DNA of 64,000 nucleotides. Origin: Polyangiaceae bacterium (GTDB lineage Bacteria; Myxococcota_A; Polyangia; Polyangiales; Polyangiaceae). Position 1 is the stretch's first letter. Every line of letters starts with the position of its first letter. Location: the NCBI GenBank assembly GCA_041389725.1, contig JAWKRG010000004.1:248001-312000 (forward strand), given 5' to 3'. Below are positions 50,608 to 61,500 of the stretch, piece by piece. Both the position numbers and the translations under genes were made by a program. Under the pieces are notes generated by a model that saw only the letters and a program-made list of their open reading frames with translations, did no database searches and had not been told where the DNA came from.

Positions 50608-51950
50608 CAGATCTCGCCCCGACCCGCCTTGGTGTCCACGTCGAGCTCGATGTCGTCCACCGAGGGCGCCAACCCGGCAGCACCGCGTTCTTCGTCGGTG
50701 AGTTCTTCGGCCTTCACCACGATGTCATAGTGCTTGCGCGGGTCGAACTCCTCGTGTTGGTCCACGCGATCCATCACGTCCACGAGCTTTTTCAAGAAGA
50801 TGCGCGGCGCGACCCCTACTTTGCCGCCGAGCTTGCCGGCAACGGCGTTGGCCAAAGTTTCGATCATGGCGTCGTCGACTTTGGCATCCACTCGATCGCG
50901 GTGGTCCGTGGGATACAGTTCGCGAATGCGCTGCCCTACGCTCTTCATTCGCTCCATGTCGAATGGCATCAGGCGCACCTGAGGGGCCCGAGGATTGTCA
51001 AAACGCGGCTCTTTTCCGAACTCCGTGTGCAAGCGTTGCGCGAGGGCCTCGGCGCGACGCACGCCCTGGGGGCCGTCGAAGAACTGCGGGGTGCCGGTGA
51101 TCAGCAAGTACAGACCGGGGAACGCACCACTCTGGAGCTCATCCACCAGGTGTCGCAAGCCGTTGAGACTCTTCTCCCGGCTGTCGAGGCGAACGCGCTG
51201 AATGGTCTCGACTTCGTCGAGCACCAGCACCAGACCAGGGCGTCCGGTTTGCTTCAGTACTTCCAGCAGTCCACGAAAGAATCCGGCGGCACCGAAGTGA
51301 TCCACCTCGCCCTTCAACGCTGCCGCGCGTTTGATCTCCGCACCCACGTTCGGCTGACCCATCAGCCAGGCGACGAGGCCCTCGGCGATGGCGTGCTCGC
51401 CGTTCACGCGGGCGGTGTGGCAGCGGCGCAGCGCGGCGGCGAACTGCGGCTGCGTAGCGCTGACGTTGCGCAAGCGCTGTTCCAGTAGATCGCCGACCGC
51501 AGCAGCCACGGCGCTCCGGTCATGGCCGTCGACTTTCCCGCCGCCGAGGACTTCTTCTTCGAGATTGTAGAACCAGCGGTCAATCAGGGAACGAAACGCA
51601 CCGTCGCTCCATTCCGCGGTTTGCAAGCTTTCTACGGCGCGGCGGTAGACCGTCTCCATGCGGTAGAGCGGCGTGTCCGTCTCTGAGATCTGCACCAGTG
51701 CCGCGGCAAAACGCCTTTGGCGAGCGCGGTGCTCCACCCAGCGCGAAAAGAAGGTCTTGCCCGTGCCGTACTCGCCCCGCACGGCTTTGAACTTGCCTTG
51801 GCCCGCGGCGGCAGAGTCGAGCTCTTCGTCGATGGCCTTCTCCAAGTGGTCCAAGCCGACGGCAAACAGCTCCAGCCCGCGCTTGGGCACCGCACCAATG
51901 CGCAGAGCATCGATGATCTCGCGACGTTTGAGGGGACTGGGTTCGCTCAC
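50607..51950 (-). CDS. brxD: BREX ATP-binding protein BrxD
   Basis: A 447-aa AAA+ ATPase starting at GTG 51950, whose GTGA overlaps the pglZ stop. It shows the BrxD pattern: RREIIDALRIGAVPKRGLELFAVG N-terminus, Walker A GEYGTGKT (Lys65), and Walker B LVLVLDEVE (Asp245-Glu246). The family is encoded between pglZ and brxHI in BREX types 2 and 6. Confidence 0.9.
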   Translation of the reverse strand: MSEPSPLKRREIIDALRIGAVPKRGLELFAVGLDHLEKAIDEELDSAAAGQGKFKAVRGEYGTGKTFFSRWVEHRARQRRFAAALVQISETDTPLYRMETVYRRAVESLQTAEWSDGAFRSLIDRWFYNLEEEVLGGGKVDGHDRSAVAAAVGDLLEQRLRNVSATQPQFAAALRRCHTARVNGEHAIAEGLVAWLMGQPNVGAEIKRAAALKGEVDHFGAAGFFRGLLEVLKQTGRPGLVLVLDEVETIQRVRLDSREKSLNGLRHLVDELQSGAFPGLYLLITGTPQFFDGPQGVRRAEALAQRLHTEFGKEPRFDNPRAPQVRLMPFDMERMKSVGQRIRELYPTDHRDRVDAKVDDAMIETLANAVAGKLGGKVGVAPRIFLKKLVDVMDRVDQHEEFDPRKHYDIVVKAEELTDEERGAAGLAPSVDDIELDVDTKAGRGEI

Positions 51951-54790
51951 AGTTTGACCTCGAATTGTTGCTCCAACTTCTCCATATCCAGGTGCACTTG
52001 GTGAGTGTTCCGCTCGAATCGAAGCACGGCGTAGCCTTCAACGTTGAGGACTTCCTGCAGGCCGGAGATCAAGCCGTCGATGCGGTAGTCGAATTCGCTC
52101 ATTTCTTTGGCGAAGGCCTGAGCCGACGCTACGCCCGCGCGTTCGCGGAGAAACTCCACCGCCCGCACGACCTTCTCGCGCTGCGCTCTGCTCGGCGCGC
52201 GCGCCTTGAGCATCTCGCAGAGTGCAAACGCGCTCTGCATGTCTGGACCCGCCGCCACGCTCGGCCCCGCAGCGGGCGCGACAGGAGCTGGCGCCGCTTC
52301 TTCGGGCGGTAAGATCCCAGTCATCGCCAGCTGCGCCTCGTTCTGCGGCCTGGGCTTTGGCTTCTTGGCGGTTGCCGCGACGGGCGGCGGTACCGGGGTG
52401 CTGGTGCGCACCCGAGCCTCCACGACGACCTGGCTCGGATGCCACCATTCAGGCTCGTAGGGTCGGGTGGCCCGCAAGGCGGGATCTCGAAGCTGGTCCT
52501 CGAGCTCGGCTGCACCGATCAACACGCAGGGCGCCACGACTTCTGCCAGCGTGGCGCCGCCGTGTTCCCCCGCGTGGGCGCCACCGCCGTATCGCTGCGT
52601 ATCATCGGCCAGAAGCACAACGCCATGCGCGCCTTTGGGCGCTGCAATGGCGGAGCCAGCAAAGCCCACCTCGCCGTCGTTGATCGGGGCGCTCGGTGAC
52701 GACCACGCACGCCAACGCGCGCCTCCTGGTTTCTCCATGGCGCCGGCGCTGCTGGAGAAACAGTCCGCGGGCACGTGACCGTGATCCGCCACCAACAGCA
52801 CCGCGCGTCCCACGTCCCGGGCCTTGTCCAAGAGCGCGGGCAGAGACTTGATGCTGTCGGCTCGCCATTCTGCGTAGTGCTGCGGATCGCCCTTCAGTGA
52901 CGAATCGATCGCGTTGATCACCATGGCGACCAAACGGCGTGACTTATCTTCCACGCGGGCGAGGGCCTCGTTCGAGGCGTGCCCATCCGCCGCGTGCCCG
53001 TCCGCTCGTAGCAGCAGCTCGTTCGAGGACTGAGTTTGAACGAACGGCGCGATGTCCGTGTTGTTCGACCAGCGTGCAACGTCCTCCGATGTGGCGCCTT
53101 GGGAACCGGGCTTCGGTGGCTTGCCGGCGAAGAACGCGGCCCGGCTCACTTCCGTCAGTGTGGGCAGCGCCGCGAGCATCGGCACATGGATCCCGCGGCC
53201 GATGCGATGCTTCGGGTGCTGTTGCCATGCCAATGGCCCCCACACGCTCGACCATGTGCCGAGCGCCTGAAGGATCTCGGTGGCCTGCGCCCACGCCATT
53301 CCGTCCATCAACAACACCAAGAGGCGCCGCTCCGGGTGTTCGTCGAGGAAACGGACCGCGACGCGCTTGACGGCTTGCTCGATGGGCAACACGGCCGTGG
53401 CCGGGCGACCCGCCTGGTGCCACGCAGCCAATGCGTTGGCGAAGCGGCGATCGAGCTCCACTCTCGCTTGGTCCGCCGCGTGCACGACGGCGTGCGCACC
53501 GCGCCCCAGCGCCGAATCCGACTCACCACGCGCCAAGCGACGGGCGCGGTCGACGAATCCGCCCTCGTCAGCGTACCAGCCGGCGAGCACCTCCACCGCC
53601 GCGTGGGGCGCGGGACCGATGTCGAGCTTCTGATCGGGCCTGGCTCCCAGCCACGCGAGCAGCCGTACCGCCATGTCAGCCCGTCGCACCGTTTGGGTTT
53701 GCTCAGGATCGCGAAACGACACGTGGCTCTCGAGGGCTCGCAGGGCGCCAACCGCGGCCGCCACGCGCTCTGCAGTGGGTTCCGATGCGCCCGCTTGCAG
53801 TTCGCTGCCGAGGCGGCTCAAACGCAGCTTCCACGCAGACGGAAGCCGCGTGCTCTGCTCGAGCAGGCTCCGGATTTCGTCATCCGTGACGCGTTCATCC
53901 GCGCTTCGCAACAGCACTTGCGCGTCCTTCTCGCTCACTGCCTGCTCGTACAGGCGCAACGCGTGTTGGCTGACTCGGCCGAGTTCGCCGGCTACCGCAA
54001 GCGCTTCATCGCCGTCAGTGACGCCAAACGCGTGCTTCAGCTCGCTCTTCTGCCACGTGCGTGCCACCGCTTCCTCACGAAGCCGCAAGGGCTCGAACAA
54101 CAGTGCGTACTGCAAAAGCTTCTTGCCTTCGGACTTTTCCCAGCTGCGCCAAACCAGCACGCCGGCGGCGCCCAGACGTTTTTCAACCAGGTCCAACAGC
54201 TCGTCCCGAACGCCCACCGCTTCCGGCTCTGCCATCGACTCGACGAATTCCGTTCCCCGGTTGTCCCGCGCGGCCCAGCCGAGCAGTGCGTCCAGAGCCA
54301 ACTCCCCGTCGGGCAGGCCCCAGCGCGCGCCGAGCCAACTCGACCACAGAGTCTCCAATGTCAGTCTGCTGTGCCGGGAATCGAACTCCGGCTTTTTGCT
54401 TTGGCGAAGCAGATAGCGGGCCAGTGCTGTCGCCGTCACCCGTTCGTCCAGCTCCTTGGCGTGGAAGAGCGCGCGTAGCCGCACCTCGGATCCGGCGGGA
54501 AGGACGCGGCCGCTCTTGGCAAAGCGCCCCGCGATGTCCGCCGGGATCTGGGTCGACCAGGGGACCAAGAACGCGATCTTCGGCGTGTCTCCGACTCCCC
54601 GCTGCAACACCGGCATGCGTTCCCGCAACTCGAGTTCGCTGCGAACCGGAATCACGTCGAACTCGCCGACGGTCGTTTCTGCTTTCGCTGTGCCATGGAT
54701 GGCGACCAGGTAGCGTTTGCGCGGTTGCGCAGTCACTTCTTTCAGTATTTGTTCCACTTCCGTAGAACTGAGTTCAGGGGTCACCATCAT
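51947..54790 (-). CDS. pglZ: BREX type 2 alkaline-phosphatase-superfamily protein PglZ
   Basis: A 947-aa product. The central PglZ domain has the metal-binding DGMAW (Asp496) and VADHGH (Asp669, His670) motifs of the alkaline phosphatase superfamily. The N-terminal (about 1-450) and C-terminal (about 760-947) extensions are helical as in BREX-2 PglZ. ATG 54790 overlaps the pglY stop (ATGATGA). PglZ is a core component found in every BREX type and needed for phage resistance. Confidence 0.92.
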   Translation of the reverse strand: MMVTPELSSTEVEQILKEVTAQPRKRYLVAIHGTAKAETTVGEFDVIPVRSELELRERMPVLQRGVGDTPKIAFLVPWSTQIPADIAGRFAKSGRVLPAGSEVRLRALFHAKELDERVTATALARYLLRQSKKPEFDSRHSRLTLETLWSSWLGARWGLPDGELALDALLGWAARDNRGTEFVESMAEPEAVGVRDELLDLVEKRLGAAGVLVWRSWEKSEGKKLLQYALLFEPLRLREEAVARTWQKSELKHAFGVTDGDEALAVAGELGRVSQHALRLYEQAVSEKDAQVLLRSADERVTDDEIRSLLEQSTRLPSAWKLRLSRLGSELQAGASEPTAERVAAAVGALRALESHVSFRDPEQTQTVRRADMAVRLLAWLGARPDQKLDIGPAPHAAVEVLAGWYADEGGFVDRARRLARGESDSALGRGAHAVVHAADQARVELDRRFANALAAWHQAGRPATAVLPIEQAVKRVAVRFLDEHPERRLLVLLMDGMAWAQATEILQALGTWSSVWGPLAWQQHPKHRIGRGIHVPMLAALPTLTEVSRAAFFAGKPPKPGSQGATSEDVARWSNNTDIAPFVQTQSSNELLLRADGHAADGHASNEALARVEDKSRRLVAMVINAIDSSLKGDPQHYAEWRADSIKSLPALLDKARDVGRAVLLVADHGHVPADCFSSSAGAMEKPGGARWRAWSSPSAPINDGEVGFAGSAIAAPKGAHGVVLLADDTQRYGGGAHAGEHGGATLAEVVAPCVLIGAAELEDQLRDPALRATRPYEPEWWHPSQVVVEARVRTSTPVPPPVAATAKKPKPRPQNEAQLAMTGILPPEEAAPAPVAPAAGPSVAAGPDMQSAFALCEMLKARAPSRAQREKVVRAVEFLRERAGVASAQAFAKEMSEFDYRIDGLISGLQEVLNVEGYAVLRFERNTHQVHLDMEKLEQQFEVKL

Positions 54791-57700
54791 TTGGAACTCT
54801 TCACCCGCACGGATAGATGGCCTGAAATCGTCACAGAGTCGCCGTATTCCTTGATTGCCGTTTCTAACTGCATGCGCACCTGGTCGAGGGTGTCTCGCGC
54901 TTGCATGCCGCTCGCGGAGAGCGTCTTCTCGAACACCACCCGCTCGCCGGCAGCGGGTACGGCGACCCTCGGCTGCAGTAGCGACTGCGCGTTCAGGGCG
55001 AGTTGTCGCAGCCGCTCGGGCAGCGCCACGATGAGTTCATCCTGGCGCAACAGCCCGCCAACTTCCTCCAGGCACTCCGCAGCGCCCGGCAGCGTGCTCG
55101 CTTTCGCCGCAAGCTGAGAAAACACGCCGAAGGCCAGATCGTCCTGGAGCGCGCCCTGCACGGACAAGGAGGTCGCGATGCTGCGTCCTGCGGCTTTCGC
55201 GCTGGTCTTGGGCTCGAGTGTTGCCAGCACGTTCACCTGTTCGACCGCCGGCTTGCCTTGGAGCGCGGCGCAGACCTGGTCCGCGGAGCGAGCGGTAGTC
55301 AATCGCTCACTCTCAGCGGCCAGGCCGAGCTCTCGGATCCGCTGCTCCAAGAGCTGCGGCAACTTGGCACAAGGCCCCGCGTGCTGAGCGAGTGCGGCGT
55401 TCAGCTGCTCCTCGAAGCGCTTGAGGCCTTCGGCGTGCAAAGCACGACCGGGCAACGCGATGCCAAACAGCGTGCCCGCTTTCGTGATCGCTAGGTTCCA
55501 CGCTTCTTGGGACGGCAGGTCCGGCTTTTCGAGCACGACTTCATCCGGAATGACGAGCTTTGCATTCGGGCTGTAGGCCTTGCCGAGAGAAACAAAGGTA
55601 CGGTTTGCCCAGCGTGCGTAGCAACGCACAATCAGATCCTGAGCAACCGGCTGCAGCCCCATCGTCCCCTGCTCGTCGATGAAACGTCGCATCTCACCCA
55701 CAGTGGGCAGGTCGAGACCCTTCTGCGCGCGGCGCTGTTCCAAGGTCTGGAGCAATCGGTCCGGCATCAAGAAGATGGCGTTTTCGGTCAGGCGCACCAG
55801 GCCAAGCACGCCGAGGGTGCCGCCCGCGTCTTTCAGTTCGCCCTTGTCGGCGGCGATGCGATGGCCTTCGGCGTCGCAGAGCTTTCCGAAGAGCTCCACC
55901 ATGCTCTCGACGCGTTTGTTGGTCAGCTGCTCGGTGAAGTGCGGATGCCGCGGGTACTTTTCCTCCAAGAGCGCGCCGAGGTAGTTTGGCAGGGCACTGT
56001 CCAAGTTGGCGGCCAGCTGCTGGCGGACTTTGGTGCCGGGCTTGAGCACCACCAGTTGGGTGTCCACCATCGCGGACGTGTCCAACACGCCCTGCTCCGG
56101 CTGCGCCAGGCCGTAGGCTTGACTCAGGATTTGCCGAATGCGCGCGCGCTTCTGATTGCGCAAGTTGTCTAGGTCCAGATGCGCGCGCTGTTGGTTTTCC
56201 ACGCTCAAGTGCGACACGTAGCGCCGCTCGGTCTCGGCGCTTTCCAGAATATGCTCAAGAATGACGAGCTCCCCGAGCAGGCGATTCGTGCTTTCGGAGA
56301 AGAAGTGCGGCAACCACACCAGGGTCCAACTGCCCGAGGTCTCCTCCATGAACTGGTTGCACACCTCCAAGTCGTCATTTGGACCGTGGCCGGGGTCGTC
56401 GAAGGGATAGTCGACGATGAGCCGCCACTCGTGGTCTTCCGGCACACGCAGCTGATCGGCGCCCATCCGCCGCACGTTCCCAAAGCGCACGTGACCGAGA
56501 CGCTTGGTGTTGCGCCAAATCTCGGTGTGGTCCCGACCCCAGTCGACGACTTTGTCCACGCCCATGGCCTCGAACAGCAGATCTCGGATCAAGCGCTGGC
56601 GGTCGCCGGGCTTGTCGTGCTCGCGCGCCGCTTCGAGGATGGGCCCGACGTCCACGCCTTCTAGGTTCACGCCGACTGACGGGTCAGTACCTTCCCCGAC
56701 CCGGAGTTGAGAGACTTCACTCGCCCAGTTGCGGAGCCTTTGCGCAGCCGAGCCGGCTTCTGTGCCGGGCAAAGGCCCCTTCAACGTTCCGTGGTTGAGC
56801 TGAACGAGTCGACTGGCAGTCATGTTGCGAAGTGCTTTCACTTCGGGAACCAGAGCCGCAATGATCAGTGTCTTGAGCAGGCGGTTGTCTCCGCGACAGG
56901 CTTTCTCCGTGCAATTCGAGCAACCCAGACGCACCGGGTGTTCCTCCCGCTCGCGCTGGCAGCGGTCCGCACCCGTGGTTCCGTTGCTCTTCTGGATCAC
57001 CGGCAGCAACTGGTACTTGTAGAGCTGTTTGGCCGTTTCAAAACGGCTGCGCATCACTCCGTCAACGGCGTCTGCCCCTCCCGCGAGCAAGTCAAACAGA
57101 TCGCCCACTTGCGCAACTTCCCCAACCTCGAGATCGTTGAGGTGCTCGTGCAGCATTTCCATCAACACACGGATGGCGGTGCGTTCACGCTGTAGAAACG
57201 AAGACAGCGCAATCAACGCTTCGACCAGTGCGGGACTGAAGGGATAGGTCTTGCGAAACGCTGCCTCGTCTTGCTCGCCAAGCAACGTCTGCCAGGCGGG
57301 CCCAGCGGCCTTCTTCATGCGGTCAAAGGCCGCATCCAAAGATTGCTTCGCGGCATCGCTCTTGGTGCGCAGTACGCGGTGCTCGATGATGTCCGGCAGA
57401 TTGCGATCCTCGAGAGGAATAGTGTCGTAGCGCCCTTCCCAGTGGCTGAGGCTGTCCTGCAAGCGAGCCGTCTCGGCGCCGGCGTACTGGTCGCCGACCA
57501 TTTCCGCCAGGTTGCGCTGGCGCGCGATGAAACTCACGAAGGGGATCTCGCGGGACGACTCTTGGGACTCGACGAGTTTGACCATCTTCTGCACTTCCCC
57601 GTGCAACCAGCTGGCGTTGGCTGCGCCGTGAGATAGCCACAGGATGAGTTCGTCCAGAAACAGCAGGATCGCGTCGTAGCCCAAGTCCTTGGCGTGGCGG

Positions 57701-58440
57701 GAGATGACGCCCAGGCCGGCGTCCATGTCGACGTACGCGCGACTCTCCTGCGCGTAGGCCGTGAAGCGGGTCTTGACCAGCGCGCTGAAGAGCTGCTCGC
57801 GCTCCTTGATGTTGCTGGATTGCGACGCCTGGTCGAACTTGGCGCGGTCCCAGATCGTGTCGGCGTATTTGCCCCAGCCCGCCTGTGCACCGGGATCGAC
57901 TCCGGCGTTCATGGGCTTGAAGAACGCCGCGTCGCCCAGCTCCTCCAGCATGTGTCGAGCGTCTTCGAAGAGCTGGTCGTCTGCGAACAGAGCCGGCACG
58001 GTCGCGTTCGGATGCTGAGTTTGGACGTAGTCCACGTACGCACCGAAGACCTTTTGTTCGATGCTATCAGCGCCAACCATATGCAAACGCAGCTGCAGCA
58101 GCTTCTTCTTGCCGACGAATTCGTGCTTTTCGCGCAGCACGTGGAGCGCCGGGATGCGCCACGCCGCCTCGCTGCCTTCGATCAGCAAGCTGGCGATGGC
58201 CATGAAGTGGCTCTTGCCGCTACCGAAGCTGCCATGCAGGTACGCCGCATGGCTGCGCCCATCGCGCAGCGCCGTACCGACCAGCGTCAGCGCCCGGTCG
58301 AAGGATTCGACCAGTCCCGGCGTCGCGCAGTACAGCTTCGCCGTCTGCTCGGGAGTTTGAACGCCCTCGGTGAGCTGCAGTACGAAGTCGCGCTTGCCGA
58401 TGGACTCAGGCAGGTCGAAGAGATCGCGGACAGCAGTCAT
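54787..58440 (-). CDS. pglY: BREX type 2 large ATPase PglY
   Basis: About 1217 aa from ATG 58440, chosen over 58461 because GGAG lies 8 nt upstream and MTAVRDLFDLPESIGKRDFVLQL is the PglY-like start. Walker A GSFGSGKSHFM (Lys76) and Walker B LFLDEL (Asp263-Glu264) are intact. A CSNCTEKAC zinc-finger-like segment lies near residues 505-515. PglY is the BrxC-class ATPase of BREX-2. Its stop overlaps the pglZ ATG. Confidence 0.92.
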   Translation of the reverse strand: MTAVRDLFDLPESIGKRDFVLQLTEGVQTPEQTAKLYCATPGLVESFDRALTLVGTALRDGRSHAAYLHGSFGSGKSHFMAIASLLIEGSEAAWRIPALHVLREKHEFVGKKKLLQLRLHMVGADSIEQKVFGAYVDYVQTQHPNATVPALFADDQLFEDARHMLEELGDAAFFKPMNAGVDPGAQAGWGKYADTIWDRAKFDQASQSSNIKEREQLFSALVKTRFTAYAQESRAYVDMDAGLGVISRHAKDLGYDAILLFLDELILWLSHGAANASWLHGEVQKMVKLVESQESSREIPFVSFIARQRNLAEMVGDQYAGAETARLQDSLSHWEGRYDTIPLEDRNLPDIIEHRVLRTKSDAAKQSLDAAFDRMKKAAGPAWQTLLGEQDEAAFRKTYPFSPALVEALIALSSFLQRERTAIRVLMEMLHEHLNDLEVGEVAQVGDLFDLLAGGADAVDGVMRSRFETAKQLYKYQLLPVIQKSNGTTGADRCQREREEHPVRLGCSNCTEKACRGDNRLLKTLIIAALVPEVKALRNMTASRLVQLNHGTLKGPLPGTEAGSAAQRLRNWASEVSQLRVGEGTDPSVGVNLEGVDVGPILEAAREHDKPGDRQRLIRDLLFEAMGVDKVVDWGRDHTEIWRNTKRLGHVRFGNVRRMGADQLRVPEDHEWRLIVDYPFDDPGHGPNDDLEVCNQFMEETSGSWTLVWLPHFFSESTNRLLGELVILEHILESAETERRYVSHLSVENQQRAHLDLDNLRNQKRARIRQILSQAYGLAQPEQGVLDTSAMVDTQLVVLKPGTKVRQQLAANLDSALPNYLGALLEEKYPRHPHFTEQLTNKRVESMVELFGKLCDAEGHRIAADKGELKDAGGTLGVLGLVRLTENAIFLMPDRLLQTLEQRRAQKGLDLPTVGEMRRFIDEQGTMGLQPVAQDLIVRCYARWANRTFVSLGKAYSPNAKLVIPDEVVLEKPDLPSQEAWNLAITKAGTLFGIALPGRALHAEGLKRFEEQLNAALAQHAGPCAKLPQLLEQRIRELGLAAESERLTTARSADQVCAALQGKPAVEQVNVLATLEPKTSAKAAGRSIATSLSVQGALQDDLAFGVFSQLAAKASTLPGAAECLEEVGGLLRQDELIVALPERLRQLALNAQSLLQPRVAVPAAGERVVFEKTLSASGMQARDTLDQVRMQLETAIKEYGDSVTISGHLSVRVKSSK

Positions 58441-58534
58441 GGCGCGAACTCCAACGAACAACCGGGAAGCCGCGTGGCGCGCCGCGCTGCCCGCATTGAC
58501 AGACTCCGAAGCTGGAACTGGATGTGGTTTGGTT
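58441..58534 (-). other. Short gap between the PLD gene and pglY
   Basis: 94 bases, the largest gap in the BREX operon. It contains the pglY ribosome site (GGAG at 58449-58452 complement) and no evident hairpin or promoter. Confidence 0.5.
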
Positions 58535-61500
58535 TCATGGAGCCACTTTGTTGGGTTCGAGGTCGTTCAGGATGGTCAAGACCGCGCTCCTCGCGTCACT
58601 TGTGTCCGGAAGACGCGTGCATGCCAGGTAGTCGCGTGCGTTCTCGGCTGCCGGTTCCAAAGGGGTGTTGTCCTGACAGAACGTGCGATACGCGTCTGCG
58701 GCAACCAACTCCCAGATCACCACCCATCCAAGTCCCTCGTCGCATGAGTTTGTGCCTTGGCGATAGCGGTAGGGCGTCAGCGGACTCATGTGCGAGCGTA
58801 GAGTATCAGACCTCGCGGCGGACCGAATGACGTCGGCGACGCTCGAGCCGTTGCCTCTTGCCACCCATGCTGCGGCCCGAGCCATCGCGCTTGTCAGGGG
58901 CGCCATGACCGACGAGTATGAGAAATGCGGCTTCGGCAATTCATGGAAACGGCGCGCGAACCGACCGATCAGTGCCGTTAGAATGGCGATGGCGTCGTGA
59001 GCCGGAGCTTCGAAACTCGCAGATACGATCGCGTCAAGATATCGCTGCGTTCGGATTTCTTCCTCGAACAGCGCCTCCACGACGTTGTCCAGTCCGCCCC
59101 CGTCGACGCCCTGCAACGCGGCGATCAGCGCCGTCGCCGCAGCAGGGAGGGCAGACTCCTCCGCGTTCATTCCCCAAACCGCCACGTGAAGCGCAACCTC
59201 GGCGCGTGTGGCTCCGAACTGGAGTAGCTTTTCACAGTCGAACCGCGCGTGGTTGGAGTCGTCCGTTGAGGCCTGGTCCTGGAGAACTGCGCCGATTCCC
59301 AAAGAACGTACGAGTGGGGACCCCGCTGCCAGCAGCGCGGCGCTCAAGCCATCTGGCCACGCATGCACGCGCTGGTGCAGTCCACCCCTAAGCGAAAGCA
59401 CGAAGTCCGCGTCGAGGAGGTCCTCTGCAACTTTCACAGCTCGATCCGGCGCAAGGTGCGCAAGAACGGCGTACGCAAAACACCTGCCCCAAGACTCCTG
59501 GCCCTCTGCATCCCAAACACAACGCTGCCACATGGAATGTCCAATCTTGGCGGCGGCTATTTCCGGAACGCTGAGCGCAAGGCTCTGGCGGACTCGCAAG
59601 CGCTCAATCCGCGTGTTCGCCGTGAGCACGGTCGGATCGGGGTCCTCGCGAAAGGACCGTCGAAGTTCACGCTCAATGCCAGCAGCTTGCAAGGCGCCAA
59701 TCCGACTCGCCACCTCGTCCGCCTCAACATCCAGACCGCGTGCCCGCATCTCCCCAATTGCCAACACTGCGCGCCCGACGGAGAAACTGGCTTTCTTGCT
59801 AGGCGAACCACATGAGCGACGGTGTCTGACCGCACGTCGGTTCTTTCCTCGCTCGTAGGGCAGGCGCCGTCTTGACCGTTGTCCCGCACCGATCAAAATC
59901 TCCAGGGCCCTCTCGCGCACTGCAGGGCTCATGGACCACTTCACTTCGCCGTCGCGCAAAACCACGAACCCACGCGCTTCGGCCGCTCGCAGCAAGCGTG
60001 CCTGGTTTAGGCCGCTAAGAGGTACCAGGCTTGCCAAAACCGCTCTGCAATGCGGGAACTCTCGAAGGTTGGCCGGCTGGCGAGGCTGACGCTGCGGCGG
60101 CCATATCTCCTCCAAGTCGGCATTGCGCAAAGTCTGGAGTTCTTCGAACAGCAGCGCGGTAGTCGAGAGTGGCGTTTCCACCACAAAACATGAGTATTTG
60201 GTCGCGAGCCCTGAAAACGAATTGGTGAGGATGAACCCACGCCAGCGACCGGCAATGCGCAATAGGACGAACCGGTCGTGAAACAGCTGTTCGGTAGGGC
60301 GCCTACTCCGAGCGCATGCCACCTGAAGATTCTCAGGTAGTCCGATTCCTCGACAAGACGCTAACCAGCCCCGAAGCATCGACCTTTGTGCGCTAGAATC
60401 GGCCGTCGCGAGATTGGTGATCACCGTGAGCGCGACGCCACCGCGGATTCGTGGCAACAACGCCTGCGCACCGACTATGTCGAACCAGGGATCGACAAGG
60501 TATGCCTGGTCCGCCTTGGATACCATGTCCGCGAAGTGGAGCACCGCCTGAGCTCTACTTTCCGCGCCAACTGGAAACCGTGCATGCTCAGGCGCTCGCG
60601 GGGGTAAGAGAGAGAAGATGTCGTGAGCCGTATTGTTGAGTCCAGCCCACGATTCGCTTTCCATACCTTGGGTGGCCGTTGTCTCCATTGCGGAGCGCTC
60701 CACTCGCCGAACCTGCGACAGGAGTTTGGCGGTGCCGATCCCAGCCTTTACCCGCCCCTCCACTGCATCTGACAACCGATCCCTGAGAGCGAGGGACGAG
60801 TCGACCATTCGGATCGCAAAGGAAGCGCCGCGGAGTAGACATGAGTGGTCCTCTTCCACAAGCTCACCCGCTGACCAGGCTCGAATGAGCACTGACTGCA
60901 GCTGTTCCTCCAAGTCGATGCGCCGTGGGGCAGTTTCGCGCGGCTGCCAGTGAACCAGGCGGTCGCAGAGACAGACGCCATCCAGACCAGTGGCGCGGAC
61001 TTGCACGTGCGTATCGGTGGTGGTTCCAGGCCTCACGTGAACATGAAATGCCCGACAAGATCCGCCGTCTTCCGAGGTGACAGGTTCCCACCACACGACC
61101 CGCGTGCGTTCGTGCGCTATCAATACGTCGCCAAGCCACTGCACGTGCTCGCCACGCATGTCGATGCCAGCCAGATCGGAAAGGCGATCGAAGAGCGCGC
61201 ACAGCCGATCACGCGCTTTCGAGTTCTCCGCGCCCGCGCCGGCAAGGCGACTCAGGAGTAGCCCCTTGTCGGTCCTGACGAAGTGTCGAATCGGCCCGCA
61301 CGACCCCATCGGCGTTTGAATCGTTCCGCCATGGACCTGACCGAGCACTGCGGGGCGCGGAGTCAATCCGAGCGTGAACCGGTCGAGCCTTCCACCCCCG
61401 AGACGATGATCGAAGGACTCGCCGGCAAGGAATCTTGAGATCTCCGCGAATGTATTCACTGCGCGGAGCACGCGAATGCCTTCGCCCAGGTTCTCAGCTC